A program made the translations under genes and the position numbers. Under the pieces are notes generated by a model, which did no database searches, had not been told where the DNA came from, and saw nothing but the letters and a program-made list of their open reading frames with translations. A DNA stretch of 52,408 nt, taken from assembly GCA_947488615.1 (NCBI GenBank), contig CANKZU010000021.1:1-52408 (forward strand), given 5' to 3'. Source of the DNA: an uncultured Aurantimonas sp. GTDB lineage: Bacteria; Pseudomonadota; Alphaproteobacteria; Rhizobiales; Rhizobiaceae. Within the stretch, counting starts at the first letter, position 1. Each line of letters starts with the position of its first letter. This document shows, one piece after another, positions 17,562 through 25,643 of this stretch.

Positions 17562-18650
17562 TCATGTCGCGTGCGCGTCCTGGTGGATGGTGGCGAGAAC
17601 AGCGTCAACCATATCGCGCTGGGATCCGGTTCCCTTGATGTCCCGTGTGCGCGTATCGGGACGCGACAGAGCCTGATCGATGCCCTTCTTCATCAACGCG
17701 GCGGTCCGCACGGCCGCAGGGATATCGCGGCGGCGGCCGAGCCAGTCGAACAGCATGCGTGTCGAGTCGATCATGGCAAACGGGTTGGCGAGTCCTTTCC
17801 CTGCGATATCGGGGGCAGATCCGTGGGTCGCCTGCGCCATCGCGATCGCGCCGCGCCCGATGCAAAGGCCCGGAGCCATGCCGAGACCGCCGACCAGACC
17901 CGCCGCTTCGTCGGTCAAAATATCGCCGAACATGTTGGTGGTGACGACGACGTCGAAGCTCTGTGGATCGCGGATGAGGCGCATCGCCATGGTGTCGACG
18001 ATGACCTCGTCGACGGTCACGTCCGGAAACTCCCGGGCGACATCGTAGCAGCTGTCGACGAACATGCCGCAGCCGAGCTTGAATACGGTGTTCTTGTGCA
18101 CCAGCGTCAACCGTTTGTCGCGGGCCTGCGCGATTTCCAGCGCCGCTCGCGCCACCTTTCGGCTTCCCTCCTTGCTGATCACCCGCACGGAAATCGTCAG
18201 ATCCTCGGTGGGGCGAAACTCGCCGGACCCCATGACGACGTTGCGGTCCGGCTGAAACCCCTCGTTGTTCTCGCGCACGATGACGAGGTCGATATCGTCG
18301 CGAAGGCAGCCGATATCGGCAAAGGACCGGGTCGGGCGGACGTTGGCAAAGAGATCGAAGTGCTTGCGCAGGATCGGATGCGGGTTGATGGCTTCTGGCA
18401 TCTTCGGATAGTCACGATGGCCGATCGGACCGAGAATCCATCCGTCGAGTCCGCCGAGCGTCTCCAGCGTCCCGTCGGGCATGGTGTGACCGTGCGTATC
18501 GAGGGCGCGCCGGCCGATCGGCACTTCGGTCCAGTCGATGGAAAGGCCGGCGGCGTCGGCCGCCGCGCGCGCGACTTCGACGGAGGCGGGCACGACTTCG
18601 TGGCCGATATCGTCGCCTTCGAGAATACCGATCTTCAAGGGCTGGCTCAT
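17562..18650 (-). CDS. Isocitrate/isopropylmalate dehydrogenase-family enzyme
   Basis: 362 aa. It is a NAD(P)-dependent beta-decarboxylating 2-hydroxyacid dehydrogenase. Marks are GDDIGHEV near the N-terminus, FANVRPTRSF and VIVRENNEGF (substrate binding), VHKNTVFKLG (catalytic Lys), TNMFGDILTDEAAGLVGGLGMAP (metal aspartates) and HGSAPDIAGKGLANP (NAD site). The first motif has D-D-I-G-H in place of the usual D-G-I-G-P. It probably oxidises a 2-hydroxy (possibly 3-alkyl) dicarboxylate made by the neighbouring PrpD and dehalogenase enzymes. It differs from the tartrate-dehydrogenase-type enzyme at 36528. Confidence 0.85.
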   Translation of the reverse strand: MSQPLKIGILEGDDIGHEVVPASVEVARAAADAAGLSIDWTEVPIGRRALDTHGHTMPDGTLETLGGLDGWILGPIGHRDYPKMPEAINPHPILRKHFDLFANVRPTRSFADIGCLRDDIDLVIVRENNEGFQPDRNVVMGSGEFRPTEDLTISVRVISKEGSRKVARAALEIAQARDKRLTLVHKNTVFKLGCGMFVDSCYDVAREFPDVTVDEVIVDTMAMRLIRDPQSFDVVVTTNMFGDILTDEAAGLVGGLGMAPGLCIGRGAIAMAQATHGSAPDIAGKGLANPFAMIDSTRMLFDWLGRRRDIPAAVRTAALMKKGIDQALSRPDTRTRDIKGTGSQRDMVDAVLATIHQDAHAT

Positions 18651-18668
18651 GGTGATCGAAACCCGCTT

Positions 18669-20036
18669 CTATTCGGCTGCCGAACGGATCGAACCGACGG
18701 CTGCCTGCCGCGCCACATCGCCCGCGTCGTTCAGTGTCTCGATTCGCCAGGCGGTATCGAGGATCGTTTGGGTTTGCGCCTCGCCGACGACGAGGTCCGA
18801 CTGGTGGGTGAACTTGGCATTGAGCTGCTCGTTCGTCAGCGGAACGTCGCGGCTTCCGATGGCGCGCTCGATCCGTTTCTGCAGGATCGAGCCGTCCTGA
18901 AAGGTCACGTCGATGATGACGGAAGCCTCGTGGATGCTCGGGTCCGAGGCGGCCTTCACCTTGTCGCGAAGGGCAATGATGTCGGCCCTTTTCACCATCT
19001 CATCGGTGAAGGCTGTCGGTGATCCGTCGCCCTCGATGAGAGCGCTGGCCGCGGCGTGATAGACGCTGAACTTGCCCTCGAGCCCGGTTTTCGGGCTGGT
19101 TTTTCCGGTCAATTCCAGCACCAACGGATGCGTGGTCAGTTTCACGGACTGGATGTCACCGACCTTGTCGCCGATCTCGTTTCGGATCTGCTGGCAGCCG
19201 TCGATGGTCGGATGGATGACGATACCGCAGGCGAAGGGCTTGTAGCTGTTGAGCGCTGCTTCCCAGCGGGTGCCGAGCTCGTCGAGGATCTCGCCATAGT
19301 CCTGCTTGTCCGAAAGAACGTTGGCAAAACCCCGTGGCGCCTCGATTCCCTGCAACGAACTGTCGAAACCGGCTTCCGCCAGAAACGCCGACATCGCGCC
19401 GTTCTGCGCCGCCCGGCCAGGATGGAAGCTCTTGGTCATGGTGCCGAACATCTCACGAAGGCCCGACGACTGGGTTGCCGCAAGGCTCAGCGCCCACTGC
19501 ATCTGGGTCTTGTTGAGACCGATGGCGTGCCCGACGGCGGCAGCGGCGCCGAAGACGCCGGTGGTCCCGGTGATGTGCCAGCCGCGGTCGTAGTGCTGCG
19601 GGTAAACACAGTTTCCAATCCGGCACTCGACCTCGACCCCCACCAGCATCGACGTGATGAGGTCGCGGCCGCTCATCGATCTTGCTTCGGCCAGCGCGAG
19701 CAGGGCGGAGGCGACTGGCCCCGCCGGATGGATGATCGTCTTCAGATGGGTGTCGTCATAGTCGAGGACGTGGGACGCGATCCCGTTGACCAGAGCGGCA
19801 TGCAGAACGTCGAGCCGCTCCTCGCGACCGAGTATGCTCGAGGTCCGCGAGCCCGAAAATGGGTCGACGGCCTTGATCGCGGCGTCGACGGTTTCGTGGC
19901 GGGCGCCGCCGACGGCACAGCCGAGCCAATTGACGAAAGTCCGAACACCCTCTTGGCGCACGTCCTGAGGAATGTCGTCATGCTTGGCGCCGACGATCCA
20001 TTCGGCCAGGGCGCTTGTGACGTGTGGTGCGGTCAT
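18669..20036 (-). CDS. MmgE/PrpD-family protein 2
   Basis: 455 aa from the ATG at 20036, preceded by GGAG; the longer frame to 20156 lies in the SDR gene. Family marks are SHVLDYDDTH, IIHPAGPV, HITGTTGVFGAAAA, FGTMTKSFHPGRAAQNG and KPFACG. It belongs to the same sub-branch as PrpD 1 and 4 (MTK-x-x-H-x-GRAA) and differs from PrpD 3. A hydratase, decarboxylase or epimerase of a polycarboxylate is expected. It lies 18 bp from the dehydrogenase gene start, in the same operon. Confidence 0.85.
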   Translation of the reverse strand: MTAPHVTSALAEWIVGAKHDDIPQDVRQEGVRTFVNWLGCAVGGARHETVDAAIKAVDPFSGSRTSSILGREERLDVLHAALVNGIASHVLDYDDTHLKTIIHPAGPVASALLALAEARSMSGRDLITSMLVGVEVECRIGNCVYPQHYDRGWHITGTTGVFGAAAAVGHAIGLNKTQMQWALSLAATQSSGLREMFGTMTKSFHPGRAAQNGAMSAFLAEAGFDSSLQGIEAPRGFANVLSDKQDYGEILDELGTRWEAALNSYKPFACGIVIHPTIDGCQQIRNEIGDKVGDIQSVKLTTHPLVLELTGKTSPKTGLEGKFSVYHAAASALIEGDGSPTAFTDEMVKRADIIALRDKVKAASDPSIHEASVIIDVTFQDGSILQKRIERAIGSRDVPLTNEQLNAKFTHQSDLVVGEAQTQTILDTAWRIETLNDAGDVARQAAVGSIRSAAE

Positions 20037-20100
20037 GATTTCTCCGTTCCAATGCTTGCGGCCGGTCGCGTCTTCGAAAGTCCGGCAAAATGAGAAAGGG

Positions 20101-20892
20101 CTAGAGGAGCCCGCGGGCGATGCCGCCGTCGACATTGACGGCCTGCCCTGTGACATAGGAGGCGAGGGGACTCCCCAGCCAGGTGATCATGACAGCGACC
20201 TCGTCCGGATCGGCGAAACGACCCAGCGGAATTTCGCTGGAAAATTCCGCCAGAATCGTTGTTCGATCGGTTCCGCGCTCGGCGGCCATCTTGTCGGCCC
20301 GCGTTGTCCAGAGCGGCGTCAAGGTGCGGCCGGGCGCGACGCAATTGACGCGAATGCCGGCCTCGGCGAATTCGCTGGCGAGCGTCTTGGTTAGGCCCAG
20401 AATTCCAGCTTTATGGACATTCGAGACGATCTGCTGCGCATAGGGCATCTTCGACGCCGCCGCGCCGAGCGTGACGATGGCGGGTTTTTCCCCAGCGCCG
20501 AGCAGCGGGCGCAAGGCGCGGATCGCGCGCACTGTGGACAGGATGTTGAAGCTGTAGTTCCCGAGCCAGTCCTCATCGGTGAGCTCGGCGAAGGGTGAGC
20601 GGATGCTGCCGCCGACGGCTGTCACGAGAACGTCGATGGCCGGCCAGAGCGAGCGGGCGGCATCAGCGATGATCTCGCCGGCGTCTGGTTCGGTTACGTC
20701 GACCGCGACGGTTTCCGCGCGCCGCCCCGAGCTTGCCTCGATCGCGCCGGCCGCTTCCGCCAGATTGCCGGCGTTGCGCGAGGCGATCAAAACATGTGCC
20801 CCTTCCTCCGCCATCTGTGTCGCGGCCGCCCGGCCGATGCCGTAGGAGCCGCCGACGACAACGACGCGGCGACCTTCAAAGCCGAGATTCAA
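20101..20892 (-). CDS. Short-chain dehydrogenase/reductase-family protein, catalytic Tyr missing
   Basis: 263 aa. The Rossmann motif VVGGSYGIGRA (about 12-22) and a C-terminal YVTGQAVNVDGG are clear. The catalytic YxxxK pattern is altered: the lysine is K161 (VHKAG) but position 157 is Ser. The family NNAG is changed to TAVGG. It may use other residues or have lost oxidoreductase activity. The stop of the AbrB-family gene overlaps its start by 17 bp, so translation is probably coupled. The second SDR of the cluster also lacks the tyrosine. Confidence 0.8.
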   Translation of the reverse strand: MNLGFEGRRVVVVGGSYGIGRAAATQMAEEGAHVLIASRNAGNLAEAAGAIEASSGRRAETVAVDVTEPDAGEIIADAARSLWPAIDVLVTAVGGSIRSPFAELTDEDWLGNYSFNILSTVRAIRALRPLLGAGEKPAIVTLGAAASKMPYAQQIVSNVHKAGILGLTKTLASEFAEAGIRVNCVAPGRTLTPLWTTRADKMAAERGTDRTTILAEFSSEIPLGRFADPDEVAVMITWLGSPLASYVTGQAVNVDGGIARGLL

Positions 20893-22003
20893 GTTTTCCT
20901 CCCGTGAGTTTCACGTAGAATCCGAAAACCGCCAGGATCGTCGACGAGACGATGGCGATCCGCATGATGTGAAAGCCGGTAACCAGTTCGGCGTCGAGAT
21001 GCATGTATTGCGCGGTCAGCACCATTTCGGTGACCGCCGCGGGCGCCAAGGCCAGGAAGCCGGTGGTGTAAGGAAGCCCCGTCGTACCCGACAGGACCAA
21101 CGCGCCCAGTGCCGCTGCCGATATCATGAACAGGGAAACGACGAGACCCGCTGCGGCCACCCGGGGGAGGGTGACGATGACCTCCCGCTTGAACTGGCAG
21201 CCGAGCCAGGTCCCGATGGCGATCTGCGCCGCGATGATCAAAAGCGGTGGGATTGCGAGGCTGAGAATGCCGGATGCGCCGAGAAAGAGGCCGAGAAAAA
21301 TCGGCCCAACGAGCCAGGGATTGGGAAGCGGTGTTGGCTTGAGCGCGACCGCGACGAGATACCCAGCCAACAACGTCAGCATCAGAAGCAGTGGGTTGGC
21401 GTTCGCCTCGGCGTACGGAACGTCGATCTGGCCGGGGGTCCCGAACATGACGGCAAGAATCGGCACGAGTGACACGACGCTCGACACCCGCAGCGCATGA
21501 ACGATCGCGACGGCGTTCGGGTTACCGCCCTGTTCCTGCGCGACGATCGCCATGTCCGCCACCCCGCCGGCCGCCGTCGCGAAAAATGCGGTCGTCGTAT
21601 CGACGGCGGCGAGACGTCGGAAGATCAAGGCGGCGACCATGGTAAAGGCGATCACGTAAAGGGTGGCGATCACCATTGCGGGGAGCAGGGCAAGCATCGC
21701 CGCCAAAATGGCGGGGGTGAACCGCATGCCAACACCGATCCCGATCGCGACTTGACCCATTTCCCGGCCCATCGGCAGGAAGGCCAGGCGCCCGCCGACG
21801 GCCGAGATCGCGCCGCAGGCAAAGAACGGCCCGAGCATCCACGGAAGGGGTAGGGAGACGCGAACGGCCACGTAGCCCGCAATGGCGGCGATGACGTAGG
21901 TGGCGAGTATCCGCGGAACGCCGCCGGCGCGTGCGAAAGGCGCTGCCAGCCACGGGCGTTGCCGCTTGCCTCTCGGCTCCCTAAGCGGGTCTTCAACCTC
22001 CAC
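20876..22003 (-). CDS. AbrB-family (TIGR03082-type) membrane transporter 1
   Basis: 375 aa from a GTG at 22003, preceded by GAGGAG at a 7-nt spacing; the open frame to 22279 has no plausible start and would cover the promoter. About 9-10 membrane segments are visible, in two related halves. Repeated marks are LPLPWMLGPFFACGAISA, GREMGQVAIGIGVGMRF, GGVADMAIVA and LAPAAVTEMVLTA. The family is often called ammonia monooxygenase-like or AbrB and occurs with TTT transporters; export or import of a carboxylate is likely. It is the first gene of the leftward seven-gene operon. Confidence 0.85.
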   Translation of the reverse strand: MEVEDPLREPRGKRQRPWLAAPFARAGGVPRILATYVIAAIAGYVAVRVSLPLPWMLGPFFACGAISAVGGRLAFLPMGREMGQVAIGIGVGMRFTPAILAAMLALLPAMVIATLYVIAFTMVAALIFRRLAAVDTTTAFFATAAGGVADMAIVAQEQGGNPNAVAIVHALRVSSVVSLVPILAVMFGTPGQIDVPYAEANANPLLLMLTLLAGYLVAVALKPTPLPNPWLVGPIFLGLFLGASGILSLAIPPLLIIAAQIAIGTWLGCQFKREVIVTLPRVAAAGLVVSLFMISAAALGALVLSGTTGLPYTTGFLALAPAAVTEMVLTAQYMHLDAELVTGFHIMRIAIVSSTILAVFGFYVKLTGGKLESRL

Positions 22004-22216
22004 GGAATCGCTCCTCGCCGGGTCATCCAAAGTCTTCGCCGTCGATCGGGGGGAGGCGATTAGGTGCAACGCACCTGTCACCGCTGATCGTCCCAGCCGC
22101 AAGGGAGCTTTGGGCGGAATCGCATCGGGTGTCTCGCCGTTTTCGCTAGGATCGGCTCGGCCATGGAGCCATCCAGTCCAACACAATACGGCGTCTATAG
22201 ACAGGCGTGCCCCAGA

Positions 22217-22226
22217 ATTGTCAACA
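22217..22226. promoter_or_regulatory. Predicted GntR operator, site 1
   Basis: ATTGTCAACA, followed by G. It overlaps the leftward TTGACA box, 214 bp before the AbrB-family start. Confidence 0.55.
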
Positions 22227-22339
22227 GATGGCAAAAACGCCAATGCGGGCCGTTTGGACGCAGTATCGGATCGATGCAACCCGCATGAATGCCGTGCGAT
22301 GCAAGAAGCGCGTCATGCCGCAAGGGGCCCAAACTCTGA

Positions 22340-22349
22340 ATTGTTGACA
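22340..22349. promoter_or_regulatory. Predicted GntR operator, site 2
   Basis: ATTGTTGACA, including the rightward TTGACA box. It lies 81 bp before the tctC1 start. Confidence 0.55.
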
Positions 22350-22430
22350 GTTGGTCTGAGGAAGCCGTAGAACCGAATTGGGCCACCGGAACCGGTTGCC
22401 TGATATTTCCGGACCGCTCAGGGAGGAGTC

Positions 22431-23429
22431 ATGTCCACCAAATTCACACGTCGCGATACGCTGCGTCTGGCCGCTGGAGGGGCTATCGCAACGACCGCGC
22501 TTGCCGCGCCGGGCATCGTCAGGGCACAGTCGGCCTATCCCGATCAACCGATTAACGTCGTCGTGCCGTTTGATACCGGCGGCTACAACGACCGTCTGGC
22601 CCGCGCCTTCACCCCATTCCTGCAGGAGCGCCTCGGCCAGCCGCTGATCGTCGTCAACCGCGGTGGTGCGGGCGCGCTGCTGGGACACACGTACTTTCTG
22701 CAACAGCCCGATGACGGCTACAGCATTCTCTGCACCTCGGCCGCGCCGTACATTCCACTGAACATTCTGATTCAGGACGCACCCTTCAAGGTGTCGGACT
22801 TCCAGATGATCAATCTACCGTCACGCGACTACACGCTGATGGCGACGGAGGCGGGGAAGGATCTCGACTCCGTCGAAGCCGTCGTCGAAAAACTGAAAGC
22901 GGACGCCGGCAGCCTGAGCATCGGCGTGCAGCCGGCGTCGGCCGACTTCGTCAACCTGATGCTCTTCGCGGACGCCAACGGCATCGACCGCGAAGGCCTG
23001 CGGACCGTGACCTACGACGGCGGCGGTCCGACCCGCAACGCGACCGCTGGCGGCGTCGTCGATATCGGCCTCGTTGGCGGACAGGGTTTCCTTCCGCTCG
23101 CGGAGAAGATCCGTCCGCTCCTGGTCTTCGATGACGCCAAACGCGAGCCGTGGGACGCGCCGAGTGCGGCCGACTTCGGCATGACCGAGTTCGTCGCCGG
23201 TTCGCAGCGGGGTTGGGCAGTTCAGTCCAGCATGAAGGAGAGTCATCCCGATCGCTACCAGATCCTTGTCGACGCGATCGAGGAAACGTCGAAGGATCCG
23301 AAGGTCATCGAGTCCCTCAAGGGGCAGCAGCTCGCTTGGGAGTGGTTCGGTCCCGACGCATCGCAGGAAGCCCTGCGGCGCACCGCGGAAGTGATGGAGA
23401 CACATGTCGATCTCCTCAAGGGATCCTGA
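22431..23429 (+). CDS. Tripartite tricarboxylate transporter, substrate-binding protein (TctC family) 1
   Basis: 332 aa. The N-terminus has a twin-arginine signal (TRRDTLRLAAGG) ending near AQSA. The rest is a Bug/TctC-type binding protein: YPDQPINVVVPFDTGGYNDRLAR is the family opening, with the ligand loops GGAGALLG and YDGGGPTRNATAGG. It delivers a carboxylate to the TctAB complex in the membrane. The Tat signal is unusual beside the Sec signal of its paralogue at 28394. A strong hairpin separates it from tctB. Confidence 0.85.
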   Translation: MSTKFTRRDTLRLAAGGAIATTALAAPGIVRAQSAYPDQPINVVVPFDTGGYNDRLARAFTPFLQERLGQPLIVVNRGGAGALLGHTYFLQQPDDGYSILCTSAAPYIPLNILIQDAPFKVSDFQMINLPSRDYTLMATEAGKDLDSVEAVVEKLKADAGSLSIGVQPASADFVNLMLFADANGIDREGLRTVTYDGGGPTRNATAGGVVDIGLVGGQGFLPLAEKIRPLLVFDDAKREPWDAPSAADFGMTEFVAGSQRGWAVQSSMKESHPDRYQILVDAIEETSKDPKVIESLKGQQLAWEWFGPDASQEALRRTAEVMETHVDLLKGS

Positions 23430-23449
23430 GCCGCGCAAGCAGGCTTAGG

Positions 23450-23476
23450 GGCCGCGGCCAATTGTTGGCCGCGGCC
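23450..23476 (+). terminator. Perfect GC hairpin between tctC1 and tctB1 (attenuator or RNA-stabilising)
   Basis: The stem GGCCGCGGCCAA pairs with TTGGCCGCGGCC around a 3-nt loop. TCTTTC follows but there is no true U-tract. It probably stabilises the tctC message or lets only part of transcription through, giving more binding protein than membrane subunits. Confidence 0.65.
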
Positions 23477-23506
23477 GTCTTTCACCTGTAACCGGGGGTC
23501 GGCTCC

Positions 23507-24022
23507 ATGCGTAATGGCGCAACACGACGCGTCGTCGATTGGGGCCATCTCGGCTTCCTGGCATTTATGGGTGTCGTCGTCCTTGCCTATCTGTTCGACG
23601 CCCGCGCGGTTTCGCTAAAGATCAACAATCTCCTGCTCGTGGAGCCGGCCGCGGTTATCGCGCTGGTATTGATCGCCTGCGTCCTGCCCCAGTGCTTCAA
23701 ACGGCCACCGCTGGACAATAGCGGAACGACCTCCGACGTCGTCGCAGCCGCCGACGACCCGGTCGTCGATCAGGATTCCGCCCGACAACGGCGCGACCTG
23801 ATCAAAGTCGGCGCCCTGGCCGCATTGCTGGGCATCTTCACCGTTTTTCTCGAAGAGATCGGTTTCGACGTCGCGACCTTTCTGTTCATGGCCCTCGGCC
23901 TGGTGCTCTGCGGCGAACGCAAATGGTGGCTCGTCCTGCTGTTCAGCGCGGCTTTTACTTTGTTCGTTGTCTATGGCTACAGCACCCTCGTGCCGTATCC
24001 GTTTCCGATGCGAATCCTTTGA
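23507..24022 (+). CDS. Tripartite tricarboxylate transporter, small membrane subunit (TctB family) 1
   Basis: 171 aa with four predicted membrane helices in two pairs (about 10-28, 40-58, 95-115 and 125-160). A charged cytoplasmic stretch between the pairs (about 60-90) is rich in Asp and Arg. Size, topology and position between tctC and tctA identify it, as sequence conservation of TctB is low. It pairs with TctA in the inner membrane. Confidence 0.8.
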   Translation: MRNGATRRVVDWGHLGFLAFMGVVVLAYLFDARAVSLKINNLLLVEPAAVIALVLIACVLPQCFKRPPLDNSGTTSDVVAAADDPVVDQDSARQRRDLIKVGALAALLGIFTVFLEEIGFDVATFLFMALGLVLCGERKWWLVLLFSAAFTLFVVYGYSTLVPYPFPMRIL

Positions 24023-24031
24023 GGCCGTCCG

Positions 24032-25552
24032 ATGCTTGAGATGGATGCCCTTTACGCGGCCTTTGCCATCCTGACCTCGTCGTGGTCGGCTTGGGGGTGG
24101 CTCCTGCCGGGGTTGCTGATCGGCCTGTTCTTCGGCGCAATGCCGGGTATCTCGATCACCATGGCTATGGCGATTTTCCTGCCGCTGACGCTCTACATGG
24201 ATTTCCTGCCGGCAATCATCTTCCTGACCTCGATCTATACCGGGGCGGGGTTTGGCGGTTCGGTGCCGGCGATTCTGATGAACATTCCCGGCACATCCTC
24301 GGCCGTCGCAACGACCTTCGACGGTTATCCGATGGCGCGCCAGGGACGTCACAACGAGGCGCTGGGCGTGGCGCTCGCCGCGTCTGTCATTGGCACTTTG
24401 TCGAGTTATGTCCTGCTTGCCTTCCTGATCGCTCCGGTTTCCATGCTGGTCCTCAAGATGGGCCCGCTCGAAATGTTCGTCGTCGCCGTTTGGGGCATGC
24501 TACTGCTCGGATCGCTGGCCGGAACCTCGATCGCCCGCGGACTTTTGGCGGGAGTCTTCGGAGTTCTTCTGGGCACCATCGGCATGAATACCGCCGGCTT
24601 CATCCGCGGGACGATGGGCGTCCCCTGGCTTCTCGATGGCATTCCGACGATCCCGGCGATGATGGGACTGCTGGCGGCGAGCCAGCTCCTCAATCTCGTC
24701 AATGTTCATTATCTGATCGAGGACGAGGGCTCACGAACGATCAGCTTCGCCCGTATCATCGCCGGCGTAAAGTTGGCGTTGCGCTACCCGACCATCATCG
24801 CCCGTGGCGCGACCGTGGGCGTCCTCGTTGGCGCCGTGCCCGGCGTCGGTTCCTCGATTTCGAATCTGATTTCCTATTCCGAGACCAAGCGGAACGCCCC
24901 CGATGGAGATACCTTCGGCAAAGGCAACCCTAAAGGCGTGATCGCGGCGGAAGCCGCCAATTCGAGCTCCGAGGGAGGCGCGATGGCGACCATGCTGGCG
25001 CTCGGAATTCCGGGCGGCGGCGCCACTGCCATCCTCCTCGCCGCGTTCGCGATGCACAACATCGTCGGCGGGCCGAGCTTCATCGGTCAGAACAAGGACA
25101 TCGTTTACGCGATCATCTTCTCGAACTTCGCCCAGGCCGTGCTGCTTCTCTTCGTCGGTCTCGGATTTGTCTATCTCGCGAGTTCGATCGTTCGTGTTCC
25201 GCTGCGTTTCCTGATTCCGAGCGTCCTCGTCGTGTCTGTGTTTGGCAGCTACGCACTGACGGGATCGTCATCAGGTCCGATCACGCTGTTCCTCTTCGCC
25301 GTGCTCGGCTGGGTGATGCTGCGCTATGATTATCCGGTCGCCGCGACGGTGGTGGGTCTGCTGCTCGGCCGGCTGCTGGAGACCAATCTGCTACGCTCGT
25401 GGCAAATCAGCGGCGGCGATCCTGCCTACGTCTTGGAGCGGCCGGGCGCGGCGGTAATCCTCGCGCTCATGCTCCTGTCGATCGGCCTGACGGGGCTGAC
25501 GCGGTTCCGCCGGCGCCGCACGGCAGCGGTCACCCCTGAGATCGGTTCCTGA
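24032..25552 (+). CDS. Tripartite tricarboxylate transporter, large membrane subunit (TctA family) 1
   Basis: 506 aa with about 11-12 membrane segments. Family marks are GLLIGLFFGAMPGIS, IYTGAGFGGSVPAILMNIPGT, GAVPGVGSSISNLISYSE and ALGIPGGGATAILLAAF. The two PG-containing loops are the signature of TctA permeases. It starts 9 bp after tctB and completes the first of two full TTT systems here. Confidence 0.9.
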   Translation: MLEMDALYAAFAILTSSWSAWGWLLPGLLIGLFFGAMPGISITMAMAIFLPLTLYMDFLPAIIFLTSIYTGAGFGGSVPAILMNIPGTSSAVATTFDGYPMARQGRHNEALGVALAASVIGTLSSYVLLAFLIAPVSMLVLKMGPLEMFVVAVWGMLLLGSLAGTSIARGLLAGVFGVLLGTIGMNTAGFIRGTMGVPWLLDGIPTIPAMMGLLAASQLLNLVNVHYLIEDEGSRTISFARIIAGVKLALRYPTIIARGATVGVLVGAVPGVGSSISNLISYSETKRNAPDGDTFGKGNPKGVIAAEAANSSSEGGAMATMLALGIPGGGATAILLAAFAMHNIVGGPSFIGQNKDIVYAIIFSNFAQAVLLLFVGLGFVYLASSIVRVPLRFLIPSVLVVSVFGSYALTGSSSGPITLFLFAVLGWVMLRYDYPVAATVVGLLLGRLLETNLLRSWQISGGDPAYVLERPGAAVILALMLLSIGLTGLTRFRRRRTAAVTPEIGS

Positions 25553-25643
25553 CGCCAAGGGCCTCCACACGACCGGCACCAGTGCACGGTGGCTCCATGT
25601 TGCAGCCGCGACTTCGGAAGGCCTCGTCGCAGGGCGTGGTGCA

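Larger units (their letters stand above)
22004..22430. promoter_or_regulatory. Divergent promoter region of the leftward operon and tct operon 1
   Basis: 427 bp without a gene. It carries two ATTGTYRACA motifs (22217 and 22340). A perfect 10-bp palindrome GTCTATAGAC lies at 22193-22202. Leftward, TTGACA overlapping the first motif is followed 17 nt later by TCTATA. Rightward, TTGACA at 22344-22349 is followed 18 nt later by TAGAAC. Confidence 0.55.

Noticed and set aside
17532..19022. 496-codon rightward frame over the dehydrogenase and PrpD 2 genes
   Set aside because: It is antisense to two well-supported enzymes and has no recognisable motif. Long shadow frames are expected in GC-rich DNA.
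20876..22003. AbrB-type transcription regulator
   Set aside because: Despite the shared name, the protein is a polytopic membrane protein without a SpoVT/AbrB DNA-binding domain.
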